Shown here piece by piece: positions 10,704 through 22,383 of a DNA stretch of 55,481 nt (positions are counted from its first letter, which is position 1; every line of letters begins with the position of its first letter). Location: assembly GCA_015680685.1 (NCBI GenBank), contig MNCI01008033.1, positions 686,962 through 742,442 on the forward strand, in the 5' to 3' direction. This stretch comes from Gnetum montanum. Its lineage: Eukaryota > Streptophyta > Gnetopsida > Gnetales > Gnetaceae. The notes under the pieces are model-generated. The model searched no databases. It was not told the DNA's origin and was given only the letters and a program-made list of their open reading frames with translations. Position numbers and translations under genes: made by a program.

Positions 10704-11683
10704 TAAGAAGGCACCTTGAATTAGAGTTATCTCTACTTTAAAAGCAAAAAATTATTTTTTCCACATAGGAAGATATATTATAAGGGTTGATGGGCCAAAA
10801 AATGGAGAGATCATATTAAGGATAAATCCTTAAAAATATTAAGAAAAATAAAATAGGAGATTTATAAGGTAGTTATTGGATAGGACACTTGCCAACTATA
10901 GCTTAAATTTCTCATGAAAGTTATACCTTCTTAGGTTGGTTATGAATTAATCTCCTAGATATTTGTAACACCCTTAACTTCTCATGATCAATTTTAACTA
11001 GCCTAATAGAAGCTTAACTTTTTCATTTACAAACATTTTGGTAGTTAAATAAGAGTATCTTTTATGAAATTTCTTGTTGAGCATAGAAGGTTTGGACAAT
11101 TTGTAATAGATTGAATTGGAATAGCTTTATTGTGAAGTGTTTCCTCTTGTTAATTTATCTTGTTTAAATGTTTGAGATTCTACATAAGTTTGATATTTTT
11201 CTTTTCTCTTTCAAAAACCCATTGAATCTTGCTCTATTTCTAGTTTTCTTGTGGAATTTTCTCTTTGGGAAAAATTAGGAGTAGATTAGTAGAATTGTGA
11301 TTAAACATTTTTGTGAAATTTTATTTGTTACAAGTAATGTACTATTTGGACTATATAAACTTTGTGATTTGACAAAATAGGAACCTTTAACAACTCATAG
11401 TATTTAACAAAGTTAGTTAAATTTATTTTATGATAGCCAATTATAGTTTCATACACAATCCAACCATTTTAACATTCACAATAACAAATACATACTCATC
11501 TTTAGTTCTTTTCATAACAACTAAGTCTATTTGGAGGTATCTATTCCTTGGTGTTGTGAGAGACTTGCAAGCACCTAAACCCTATTTGAATAACACCTTC
11601 GCATCTTGTAATCGTAAAGGTCACAAATCGAAGGCCCCTAACATTGGCAATCTCTTTAAATCCCAAATGGTCACCAATATGTA
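10704..11683 (+). repeat. 3' LTR of the Tat-like element, with internal deletion
   Basis: Matches window bases 1-283 and about 785-1510 in order, so it lacks about 500 bases found in the upstream copy. The break lies at CATGATCAATTTT; the upstream copy has TGAT on both sides of the missing part, fitting a microhomology deletion. After CCAATATG near 11683 the homology ends. The 56 bases at 10648-10703 may belong to the LTR but cannot be compared because the window starts at the matching point. Confidence 0.65.
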
Positions 11684-11769
11684 GTTAGTATACAGAGATA
11701 GGATTATACTAGCAAAGCAAAAGGTAAATATAGAAAATTTCCTTTCTTTAGGATGATTATAGAAAATAC

Positions 11770-12370
11770 TGGTAAAGTAGGAACTCCATCCAACCATGTT
11801 CTTTCCACGATAAATCCTCTTACAATCTTCATGCTTTCACAATAGCTAAATCAGAAGCTCAAAACTATCATGCTAATGAATACAGTATCAGATTATATAA
11901 AAATAGGAATTCTTCCTAAGAAAAGAATAGATCTTAGAAACCCTTTAATTTATTTGCAAATTGCTAAAGACACATCATGTACAACTCTACTAGATACTAA
12001 GTTAGGAGTGAATTTCATTTTTTTAAGCCATGTACATGGCATGGAATTTACCCCCATTAAAGAAATGCAACATAAAATAGAGCATGCATATCAATTAGTT
12101 GTCATTCCTTTGGGACAAGTAGAAGATGTGGTAATCATTATCTATGGGTGATCTTATCCAACAGATATTCTTGTGATTGATGTAAAGAATGATAACAAGG
12201 ACTTTCCTATCATTATGGGGAGAGCATGGCTTAGTATAATTGATGCTAAGCTAGGAATGAGAGTCTTGTCCTTGGAAATTTTAAGAAAAATGAACAAGAA
12301 GCCATATGAATAAAAACAATTCCATGCATTACTTACAATGAAGAAGGGTGTAGTTGTTGATAGAAAGTTC
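11770..12370 (+). pseudogene. Athila-like aspartic protease region (copy D)
   Basis: Reads NPLTIFMLSQ, a degenerate VSDYIKIGILPKKR lead-in, then NPLIYLQIAKDTSCTTLLDTKLGVNFI, where LLDTGSSVNLI is expected: the catalytic Asp-Thr-Gly is Asp-Thr-Lys. It continues through MEFTPI, VVIPLGQVEDVV, then, past a stop, DILVIDVKNDNKDFPIIMGRAWLSIIDAKLGM, which is the GRPFL-equivalent end of the protease fold. The same sequence occurs in B (around 30968-31420) and C (around 49200-49720). The 93-codon open stretch is 11870-12148. Inactive. Confidence 0.8.
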
Positions 12371-12441
12371 AAAATGTTAACATGATCCTTACACTAGCCC
12401 ACAATAAATTTTAGAAATAATTGTGTATATAAAAAGAAACA

Positions 12442-12783
12442 ATGATCACTAAATTAAAAGATACTCAGTGGTTAACAAATGAGAATAGAAAATTGTCCAA
12501 AACATGCATGGAAACATCTAACATACTTATCGACTCCTATGCTAAGAAAATGATCCAAATTGATAACTTACAAATGGATATTCAAAATCATGACCATACA
12601 CTAATAACAAGTTGTAAACATGAAGACTCAAAACCTAAACTTAAGAATAAACAAGCAAACATATTTGAAACTTTTAAAATGGAAAGACAATCTTATCCAA
12701 TAGAATATGTATCTCCAAAAGGTCAAAACTTGATTATCATCAATGTTACATGGGATAATAATGAAAATATAGATCACTAAGGA
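12442..12783 (+). other. Unassigned 112-codon open frame
   Basis: An open stretch rich in Asn, Lys and Asp with heptad-like spacing at its start (MITKLKDTQWLTNENRKL), so possibly a coiled coil. It follows the copy D protease remnant with a short gap. It does not match the pol linker of copy B at the same relative place, and I do not recognise it. It may be chance or a piece of a different element. Confidence 0.25.
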
Positions 12784-15186
12784 TGATAAACAATAAACTT
12801 AGAGTGCATGATCCTAGGGATGTATGGTCCATCTTCCAAATAGTCACCCATGAGTTAAGTCATTGGGGAGGTATCCTATATTGAATCAAGAATTTTTAAA
12901 TATATATATATATTTTTTAATTTTTAGATTTATAATTTTTTGTCTTGCAATTTGTGTCATATTTTTCTTAATTTTTACCATTTTCTACATTCATTAATGT
13001 CTTCACTATTCTTTCATACTTTTCACATTTCTTATTATTTTTCACTCTTTAATATCTTCCAAATTCTTTATACATTTTTCTATTCTTACCAATTTCTCAT
13101 TCTTATATATTTTTACCATTTCTCATGCATGTATTTTGTTTATTTTTCTAATAAAGTGTAAAGAAATAAACAAGATGTAGTTGAAATAATGAAATTTTAC
13201 ACTATGTTATGAAATCATTAAAGGATTGATTGTATATATAGTGGGACCATATCATCCATCCACTCATTTCTAGTAATTAGAGGTTCTTACCATGGACATA
13301 ATGATATTCTTTCATAATAAAACTAAAATAAACCAATGATCATTATTCCTGGATGAAAAAGTAAAAAACTAAGTTGGAATGAAAAGGATTTGACATCAAG
13401 GGGATTTGTATATTCTCTAATGATACTACTATGATCCTTCTCCTACTGTTAAGTTGTATTATTTATTTGAATCCTAAAGAAAAATGGAAGTATGTTCTAA
13501 AATAAGTACTACCTTCCCATATCAATGGAACGACATGTTACCCATGCCTAAAGGTAGTCCTTTGGTAAGGTTGATGTAGAGATAATCTAATAAATACACA
13601 TAATAAAAATTTTTAGGGGTTCCACTTGAAAGACATGTTACCCATGCTTGAAGATATGCGATTTTTCAAGGTTTCTTAGAGTCACATTGGTATGGGGCTA
13701 GAAATATATGTTACCCTTGACTAAAGGCACTACTCTATCCAATGGCCAAGTCTCTTTTCAATAAACTGTGTTGTTAATAAAATTTCTTTCTAACACTTTA
13801 TTGCCAAGTAATAATATCTTCTTGTAGTTGTGATAGTCTTATGGTTATTTTTGGAGATCATACAATGTCTTGCCACTAGTAAGTGCTAAGGACTTGATTT
13901 GGATCTTGGAAAAATAGGCTAATGATCATTTAAACCATGTATTATACATATAATTCATTATGGCTATGGTAAGATACCTCACTTTCCATTTTCTACAATC
14001 CTTGCTACGTCATTCCACCTTACTATTATATATAATCATAATTTTATGGTTTTGTATAATATAGTGTTATTCTCTTATTTAGGCAATAATAATATATGCA
14101 TCTTGGAAGATAGGTATGATTTACATTCAACTCTTTTAGTACCTATGAACACTTATAGGTGTGGTTATACAAGGATATTAGGGGTAGAAGCTTACTTTGG
14201 AGAGGACCCACTTATATAGCTTTTGTATTTCATACTTGATGATAAATTTCATGTCATATTGTACCTCATGACTACTTAAGCAATCATCATTATTTTTCAA
14301 CATATTCATATTGATTCATAAGTTCAACAATTTTGATCAACAATATACTAAAAACTTAATTAACTTACCTTGCCCAAACTTCTTTCACATACTTTTGATG
14401 ATAAATTCTTATATTTTAAGAATCATCTATGATCAAATACCCTTTGGATCATCTTCAAATCTTCTAGACTATCCACTTTGTTCATTTCTTCCACCAAAAC
14501 TTGCAAAACTTTTCAAAAGTTCAAAGATGATATGATAGATTTGATAAATTAGTTCCTATGATATTGTATCAATGATGTTGTATCTATGATATAACCCTTA
14601 TAAAAATATATATGTGTGTGTGAACCATTAGGAAAATATTTCATTTCCACATTTCATGCTTATGAAGCTCATGTCATTTTCTAACTTCCAAACTTTTAGA
14701 GCTCCATATTTTCCTTACCACAAGCCTGATTTGAGCCATTCTTGTTTCCTTTTACTCATGAAGTGACCAACTTAGTCATGGAGGAAAGCATTGCACATAG
14801 TTTTTGCCAATTGTGCCAAAAATTTTCTAGTGCCTAGAAGACCAAATCAAGGGTAAGAACAACAAAAGATAATCACATTATAATCTCATAATCTCATATA
14901 ACCTAATAAAACTTAATGTTTTCTTTTAAATGACCATTTGAATATGCCTTAAACCATAAATTGAAAATTTGGATAGTTCTTTTAAGATAAATTTGTTTCT
15001 ACTTGATAAAAATCATTTAATTAAGGATTTTTTCTTAATAATTTCTCTAACTCTAAATCCAAATTAAAGATAAAGTTGATAAGAATATTTATTTTAATTG
15101 AAACCCAAAATCTAATGAAAGGCTATGAATCATTAAAGGATTTTTCTAAAACATGTGGGTAATCTTGAAATTTTTTATGATTGTAA
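12784..15186 (+). other. Noncoding stretch of Athila-like copy D
   Basis: No protein recognised. It is AT-rich, with a pyrimidine-rich T/A tract at 12900-13150. It corresponds by position to the noncoding region of copy B (25204-27238), and a short block (TTTGACATCAAGGGGATT at about 13388) resembles it. Three copies of an ATGTTACCCATGC motif lie at 13532-13727. Confidence 0.5.
13532..13727 (+). repeat. Three copies of a ~22-bp ATGTTACCC motif
   Basis: GACATGTTACCCATGCCTAA at 13532, GACATGTTACCCATGCTTGA at 13632, and a weaker ATATGTTACCCTTGACTAAA at 13706. The first is flanked by the inverted pair ACTACCTT (13508) and AAGGTAGT (13551), which could form a stem enclosing it. Confidence 0.7.
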
Positions 15187-17949
15187 ATGCTACCAAATAG
15201 ATTTGAAGTTGGAGGTCTACCACAATCTAGTTAGAAGAGACCCAGAGGAAGAGGTAGAGGACATAGTGAAGAACAAACTTCTCTTGCAGAGTAAGAGGTA
15301 CATTTATATAGCATCCATTGGCTCACACCTATAATAGGGTAATTTGCACAAGCAAAAGCTAATGCATCGCCTACCCTTGACCAAGGACAACATCTCACAC
15401 TCTCTAATAAGTATTTACAAGCAATTTAGGAGAATTTCATCATGTCCACTATCACAGTGATGTTGAATTTTGGATCCTTTATGGAGTTTTCACTTGTTGA
15501 AGTCCATGAGAAGCTACAAACCTATCCTTTGTGATCCACCATTTCAAGCAATGGTGAATGGTACTTGGGAGAAGTCTACCAATTTTGAAAGAATAAATAA
15601 GATGATGCCACCATGAAAGTTGAGAGAGTCATAATGCCATATTTAGTAGAAGAAATTGCAATGGTACTAAACATACCAAATGTCAAAGCCAACATAATTC
15701 ATATATCTACTAGGTCCTACAAAGATGAAAGGAATTTATGGCTATAGATGGACTATGAAATCATTGAGAAAGAATACATCAGGTTATCCACTACTAAGAA
15801 GATCTATTTTAAAATCAACATAGATCATATATTCCCAACAAAAAGGCTTAATTGAATTTTCACCTATGCTACCAGAGGAAGTACAATCCTAATGGAAAAA
15901 TTATAAGCTAACATTATCCATTTGATATTTCTACATATATAAATAAGGTTTGAAGAGAAAAATATAGGAAAACCTAGTCTATCATTCTGTAGTCTTATTA
16001 AAAGATTGTGTCAACAAGTTGGAATTCTGGCCTACATCAATTATGTTCTTCGAAAAGCCCAAAATGCTTGATATGCTAAAATTTATAAGCTAATGCCACC
16101 AAAGAAAAATCATATTGAAAAACCCATAGGAACCAATGTTGTAGTAGGAACTTCACTTACAATAAACATTCTATCCATGAAAATAGATCAGGTAGAGCTA
16201 GTGGGTTGAGCTCAGCTCTAGACATATCAAGACAAAGCACTCCACTAGAACAACTAAACTAGAGATCCTTAATGAGACACTTATAACAGATAGCTGAAAT
16301 AATAGATTGGGGAGGTAAGAAAGTCCTAAGCATGTATAGAGTTAGAGACAATCTCAATAGACTTGCCATATCAATAAGACTTGTAAGTGGTTAAGTCTCT
16401 TTACAAGTAGGAGAAGATGAAAATTGGGCATAACAAATTCTTGGAAACATTGCATTCTTCTAAGTAATGCTTGAAACTAGAGATGGAGCCAAAATGGTGA
16501 TAATGCAACATTAGGATGTATCAAGAGTAGAAAAGGTTATAATAGATTACATAAAAGAAACTTTCAATGTTCTCATTGTGTCATTAGTCAATATTACTAA
16601 AACCAAAGGTGTAAAAACCATACTTGAAACATAAATGGCTCCTAAAGAGCATGAAGATGTGTTGGAAAGACTATTGCAGATGGTATAAGTCATGAAAAAT
16701 ATTTTTGATATTCCCAATGATATCACTATAGTATAGTTTGAATTAAGTTTCAATAAAAGGAAAATTGGTCATGGTAGAAACTTGAATGCAACATGTAGAA
16801 AGTGAAGTGTAGAGGTTACAAGAGGAATTAGCCACACTAAAAATTGAAAGACAAGACTCTACATAATGCATTATAGCAGACTAGTTAGAATAGCTTAGAA
16901 ATAAGCAAATTGACCAATTGATAGCCAAATACATACAAACGGAGATGGAGAAGGAAAAGGAGGTGTGGAATGCTTTTGTAGCAAATGCATAGACATAAAC
17001 CCATGTCAAAGCTATAGTTTCAATAGAAGAAGAAAATAAATATGAGTTTGATAGACATTGAGAACCAAAAGAATGTACTAAAAGAAGGCATTCATAAATT
17101 AAGAGAGCAATTTTCTAGAGTCAACCTCAACATAAGACAATTGACCTAAGAAAATAGGATCTTATTAGTGGAAGATGCTTATGTTATGTGATATAAATTA
17201 GCAATTGAGATAAGGCTGAGGTTAAACAAGGCCAAAAAACAATGAATACTGAAAGAACACTTTAGAGATTAAGTGAGCATGTACAAGTAAATGAATAAGA
17301 AGAAAATTCAAATGGCCAAAGCTAGAATCAGCTCCACGACAACATAGACACCTAATTGGTGGCCCATATTGGACAACCTCATCCATGTCCATCAAGCTAA
17401 AGTAAAGAATAAAGACCTACAAATTGAGGATTTGATAACATACATGGCATTAGCAAATCTTAGGTATGCTAACTTAACCATGTTAACACCAGGTAGACCA
17501 AGAATAATACTAAATCAACATGTGGCTACTATAATACTCAATGTATGAAAAAAAAGCTTATGGATAGAAAATATGCATATCAGAAGCTTTACATATCAGA
17601 CTTTGAATTCCAAGTAGTCAAGGCTAGCTACTAGGATCACAAATATGTAGTAGCAAACTTGGCCAAAAGGATGATAGACTATCAAGAATTGAAAAAAGTG
17701 TCAAGAGCTTTTGAAAAGGAAAGAATGTAACTTGCAACATTGTACATTAAGGTAAACAAGATATTCTCATAACTACCATGTCCTTGGTAAGTACCAACTC
17801 TAGCTAATATTGTTGAAGTAGCATGAATAGTACATGACCTAGAATCATAGGAAGAGAAACATAAAGCATTGCTAAGTAGATACCAATTTTAAAAGCATAA
17901 TAACAAGGGAAGGAAGCTGATGGAGGAGCCATTAGCACCTGGAACATGA
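15187..17949 (+). pseudogene. Athila-type 3' ORF (env-like position, plant transposon protein), copy D
   Basis: A long decayed reading frame, about 920 codons, between the noncoding region and the 3' LTR. The first half reads as a globular domain: LNFGSFMEFSLVEVHEKLQTYPL, GEWYLGEVYQFWKN (one stop read through as Trp), and SFCSLIKRLCQQVGIL. The segment LIKRLC resembles the 'putative plant transposon protein' domain found in the 3' ORF of Athila elements. The second half is charged and coiled-coil-like (EELATLKIERQDS, IRQLTQENRILLVEDAY). The end reads LAKRMIDYQELKKV and EEKHKALLSRYQF, then EEPLAPGT and a stop. It matches the 3' ORF of copy B (22384-25203) throughout. The position is that of a retroviral env, but I see no signal peptide or membrane anchor. 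Function unknown. Confidence 0.7.
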
Positions 17950-18164
17950 AGATAGCTACATTGAGCTTAGTTTTATTTTATTTTGTCTTTATCATATGTG
18001 TTAATTATGTGTTGCATGATAATTTTGTAATACCACTCAAACCACAATGCAGCATTCATAGGAGAGTCAGTCATGTATATAAGTATCATAATATCGAAGT
18101 CTATGTAATCCCATAAGTTTTTAAGGAAATATATCCTCCTTTTTTTTTTGAACTTGAAAATGAG

Positions 18165-18186
18165 CTTTCAGTTAATCATGTGGGTA
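18165..18186 (+). other. Polypurine tract of copy D
   Basis: TTAATCATGTGGGTA abuts the LTR start TGATGA. The same place in C reads TTAATCGTGGGGGTA and in B reads TTCAGTTGTGAGGGTA (both on minus). It would prime plus-strand DNA synthesis. Confidence 0.7.
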
Positions 18187-18987
18187 TGATGAAACATCTT
18201 ATACATAAAGACTATGATATTGTATCTATGATATCATAGTTTTAATATTATAGCTCTACATACATCATCATAGATACAAAGTAGTGGGTCATGGCCATGC
18301 CTATAAATACCAATCCATCATTGCACTCAAGGAATAAGTTGGATTTAGAGTGAATGCTTGCAATGTGATGAATTATAGTTGTAGGAAATCTTTATTTGAG
18401 TGAACTATTCCTTGACATAATTCAAGAATGGGAAGATTGAGATTGTTCTTCATCATTATAGCATATCACTTAGCATAGTTTTACATTTTCATTTTTATTT
18501 ACTAAGTCATTTACTATTTCAATATTTATTAGTAAGGTGGCATAAGTATAATTGGTTTCAAGCATAAAGTGTACTTATTTCAAAACCCAATAGTGAATTT
18601 GCTTGATTTTCTGAATAGTAAAGTTACTTGGTAATCCTAGTAATAGTTACATTAGCCCAAGACATGTATAGAAAACTAGGAATAGATGCTTATCATCATA
18701 GGATAGAATATTTTTACATTGCTATTATACTTAGAACTTACAATAATCTTCATCATGTTTACACTTGGTATTATTAAGAGTCACTTAACATTAGTTTATC
18801 ATATACCTCACTAAGAGTTAAACCATACTATTTTCACCTTACTAACTCTAAGTGGGAAGACCACAATCACAAACTTAACATCAACCTACTAGTATACTTA
18901 CATTATCTAAGCATGGATTATAATTTTGATGTGTGTGAACACTTGTAACTTCTATGGTTTAGTATTGGATTTCCCAACTACTCATCA
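18187..18987 (+). repeat. 3' LTR of Athila-like copy D (801 bp)
   Basis: Starts TGATGAAACATC after the polypurine tract and ends CCCAACTACTCATCA, giving the 6-bp inverted ends of the family. A TATA box CTATAAATAC lies at 18301-18310. The body is more diverged than the other LTRs. Right flank: GTTAGCATTAATAC, which belongs to repeat X. Confidence 0.8.
18301..18310 (+). promoter_or_regulatory. TATA box of LTR D
   Basis: CTATAAATAC, 114 bases into the LTR, after a GGCCATGC segment; equivalent to the box in LTRs A, B, C and E. Confidence 0.65.
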
Positions 18988-21253
18988 GTTAGCATTAATA
19001 CTAATGGTATAACATTATAGTAAGACACTGTATGTAGATGGAGAAAAAGATATGAAATTTTATGATTTTTGAGTTGGTCTTGTGTGTTATAAGGTTTTAA
19101 AAGAGTTAAGTGATGGATTAATGCTTTGTACTAATGCTGGAAGAGCAACATTGACTTTAGTAGTGTTAGGAAATAAACTATAGGTAGAAGATAAGTTAGT
19201 TAAAGGTGAAGCCATAGTGGTAAAAGAGGGAGTGATAAGGGTAGTAGTTTGTGAAGCATGTCTGGAGAATGGATTGGTAGAACTAATGAGATTAATGTGA
19301 AGAAAATTAGGGCTATATGGGTAGGTAGTGTATTGATGATAGAGGTTTGTAGGTAATGAAGCATGAGAATTTGCATCCTCCTCACCACTAGAGATGCTAA
19401 CACCTCCACCTTTACTATGTTGGTTATGGGGTTGATAGCTTGATAGAATTGACATTAGAATGACCCATAGGAAAGTTTACCATAGTCAATGCTTGTTATG
19501 TTTTGATGTTAGCATCCATTAAAATTTCATCCCTAATAGCAAGATATTCTACTAATGCATTTGCTCATACTCTACCAACTTTGTAGGATGATTAGAGTTT
19601 GGTAGAAAAGGTCCTTATTTGTTGAAAACTTTGTAGGTAGTCATAATTTACAACTCATTCTCAAGGAATACAATACTAAGTTCTCATTTAGCACATGTAA
19701 TCATGTTCATGCTTACTCATGAGTGTCATAGCTATTTGAGCTTTCCACATCTCCATCTATTTATAGATCCAAGTGCTATGACCAAAGTTAGATTATTATC
19801 ATAACATGGTATCAATGATTGTCTCTACACATACTTAGAAGAAAACAAAATCCAATGCAAAGTAGAAAATAAACTAAGTAAGAATAAAAAATTAAGAAAA
19901 ATTCTAAGTTCTTGAAAGGACCTAGAGGCAGCTACACAATAAGTTTGAAATACTAAAAAAACATATTGGTCCTCCTTATAGTGCCAAAATGTTCCTATAT
20001 AAATTCTTTTCACACTTCACAAGGACACCTCCATGAACTAAGTATTAAAATACTTAGCATGCAATCATAAATATTCTTGGAATTAATGTAACCCTTGATA
20101 TATTAACAATTATGAAATAGAGAGGTACAAAACCTCCAATCAAATACTAACTTATCCTAATACACATGAATTAGGATTAGTAGGGGAATGATGAATAAGT
20201 AACACTTTAATGTTAAAAATGACTAAGTGCAAATCATTAGAAAAATGAGTAAGTATAAACTATTGAAAAATAAGCCATGGAATAGACTATGAGTAATAAA
20301 ATAAAAAACTTAGTATAAAATTTAAGTAAAAGAGAATAAAATATTAAAATATTAAAACTATGATATTGGGGGCGTGGTAGGGGTGGGTAAGGTTCTTAGA
20401 TCTATTTCCAAATAATTAAATGATTCATTAATTAGTAATAAAGTGTTCACCTTCTATGTAGGGCCAAGACTAGAAGCATTTATGAAAAACATAAATGAAA
20501 TAAAACTCATAATAGAAACCCAATTTGTGAGCAAAATGTGGATTTGAATATTGAACTTGAATCTATAGAGGATTAAAATATGGATGGAGAAGCAGTAGCC
20601 ATGATCCAAAATCAATTTTGGGCCAAAACATATATATTTTAGGTAAGGGCTCCATCACTAATGTTGGAGTTGAAAAAATTCTAGCTTTTGAATGTGCTAC
20701 ATAAGCCTCATAAATCTATCTCTAGAAGTGACATTGAAGGTGCAGAAAGTGATCGTGTAGTATGTAGGTGCTATGATGGTGATAAGTGCTCATTCTCTTG
20801 ATCTCCTAAAATTTGAAAAGTACTCTTAAATCTTAAGAAATCCCACCTAAAATTTGTGTTTTGAGCTCATATTTATAGGTTTGGGGTTGCCAATTATGAC
20901 TTAGAATTACTAAAAATCAAAATTAAGGTTAAGTGTAGCTTGTTTAAAGTTGATGTTAAAAATAGTACATTTGAACTTTGGCATCAATAAGCATGATGAA
21001 TTATTGAGGTGACACTAATGCTAACATTGACATTAGTGTTACCATCGCTAATACTTCTTAAGGCAAATTTTGACACTTTTTTGAAAGTGATGATAATGAA
21101 CTTCTGAGTTCATGTTTGAATTTCTAACTAATGCTAGATGATGCTAAGATGATGTTGAGGAAGTTGGGATGTCAAGAAAAAATGTCAAGTATTAAGCTTG
21201 ATTACTTGATATTAGACGATGCCAGCATCAAAAGTGCTAATGCTAATGCTGAT
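18988..21253. repeat. Older repeat X, left part (interrupted by element B)
   Basis: Lies between LTR D and LTR B and appears to resume at 34996. It holds a possible minus-strand promoter (CTATAAATATGAG, about 20865-20880), a possible initiator-Met type primer site on + (ACATGGTATCAATG, from 19807), and AATGCTAAC-type short repeats from about 20980. A 122-codon Ser/Thr/Pro-rich open frame on minus (19087-19455) has no recognisable domain and I do not count it as a gene. X is probably one or more further decayed LTR elements. Confidence 0.45.
19805..19818 (+). other. Possible initiator-Met primer-binding site
   Basis: CATGGTATCAATGA resembles TGGTATCAGAGC, the standard primer site of many plant copia elements, and the preceding ATAACA could be an LTR end. 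Only TGGTATCA matches exactly, so chance is possible. Confidence 0.3.
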
Positions 21254-22161
21254 TGATGAGTAGTGAGTATACCCTATGCCCAACCATATAAATTACAAGT
21301 GTTCACACATAATCCAGTCAAATTCTACAAACCTTCAATTCCTAAGTACACTAGTTCTAGGAGGTGAAATCTAACTATGACAATTGTTGTCTTCCCAACT
21401 ACACTCATGAGCTTAATTGTATGGTTAAGTGTAATTGGGGCACATGATTTTTATTATTTTATATTTTATTCATATATGATTAATAACAAGTTGAAACTCA
21501 ATTTATGAACCAATTTAACTAATCTAATTAGTAATTAATAACTAACTATCCTAACATAAGTATCCAGTTCCACTTTCTGTACACATCCTGAATGCATACA
21601 ACATTGCTAAGTTACCAAGTGTTAAGCACTACTAGGATTACCAAGTGTGGTATGTTATGCTTGAAGTGGTCATACTTATGTGTTTAATTTATTAATCTTA
21701 ATTAATTAATTAATTAAAGTCTTACTTATCTTAATTAATCACATAATTAATGAAAATGGTAAATGCATAAATAAATCATTAATCAATTCCAAGTGCTACA
21801 AGGTTTGATCAAAAGGTTTTCTTTATTGTCATTTACACTGGTGTGCTTAGGTACATCATTACTCAAACAAGGATCTGTATACTTTTTGACTCCTACTATA
21901 TACAATCGGAAAAATATTCTAACTCTCAAATGAAAAAACTACAAGAACTCTACTATAACTATGATAACACCTCCCATAAACATGGTTGGTGAGCATGTAT
22001 TTATAGATTTTATTGTGGAGTTGCATTGACGAGGCCTGAAAAATGTAGCAAACACTACATCGACATAGCCTTGTTACTAGGGCAACACCACATCGACCAA
22101 GACTTGTCAACGAGGCCATGTCAATGGGGGGCCATTGATGCAACACTTTGATGCTTCATTA
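21254..22161 (-). repeat. 3' LTR of copy B (908 bp)
   Basis: Starts TGATGAGTAGTGAG and ends TTGATGCTTCATTA in + orientation, the final TCATCA having one change. TATA box on minus at 21997-22006. Contains four or five AATT-AATT steps (around 21695-21715). Confidence 0.9.
21997..22006 (-). promoter_or_regulatory. TATA box of LTR B (3')
   Basis: CTATAAATAC on minus. In the matching 5' LTR of B the site is CTAGATATAC (near 34878), so the copy that would drive the element is damaged. Confidence 0.65.
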
Positions 22162-22181
22162 TACCCTCACAACTGAATGAA
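22162..22181 (-). other. Polypurine tract of copy B
   Basis: On minus TTCAGTTGTGAGGGTA runs directly into the LTR start TAATGAAGC. It matches the C and D tracts in the GTG(A/G)GGGTA core. Confidence 0.7.
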
Positions 22182-22383
22182 AAATCATCCTCAAGTTCCT
22201 TTACAAAATTGGAAAGGTTTGAAATTATTGACTAACTCTTGACATAACAACACTAAGTGCCAAATGTACAAATCAACATCATTAGAAACATTTGTGGTGT
22301 TCATGACACAAAATTGAACACCATGAAATGACTACTTAAACTAGACAATACATCCTTTGATGGCATGAAGGTGGTTGAGAAGA

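Larger units (their letters stand above)
1..11683 (+). mobile_element. Tat/Ogre-like Ty3/gypsy LTR retrotransposon, decayed, with a nested Athila fragment
   Basis: The two ends are direct repeats: 1 to about 1507 and 10704 to about 11683 start with the same TAAGAAGGCACC and match through most of their length, so they are taken as the LTR pair. The true 5' end is outside the window. Between them, on +, come gag, protease, a stand-alone type I RNase H, RT with its own RNase H, and integrase, all broken by stops and frameshifts. The second RNase H and the RT wording (DFRNL, YNQI) fit the Tat/Ogre branch of Ty3/gypsy. A minus-strand Athila-like fragment (8205-10647) lies between pol and the 3' LTR, and Athila protease sequence resumes just after the 3' LTR, which suggests this element inserted into Athila copy D. 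Outer limits are approximate. Confidence 0.7.
11770..18987 (+). mobile_element. Athila-like copy D, 3' part, with pol deleted
   Basis: On +, a protease remnant (11770-12370) is followed by noncoding sequence, the long 3' ORF (about 15187-17949), a polypurine tract and a complete LTR (18187-18987). RT, RNase H and integrase are absent. gag and the 5' LTR should lie left of the Tat-like element, outside the window, if that element inserted here. The 3' ORF and LTR are clearly homologous to those of copy B on the opposite strand. Confidence 0.75.

Noticed and set aside
19087-19455. A 122-codon open frame on minus, rich in Ser, Thr and Pro
   Set aside because: No domain, low complexity, in decayed repeat X with no supporting codon pattern; probably chance.
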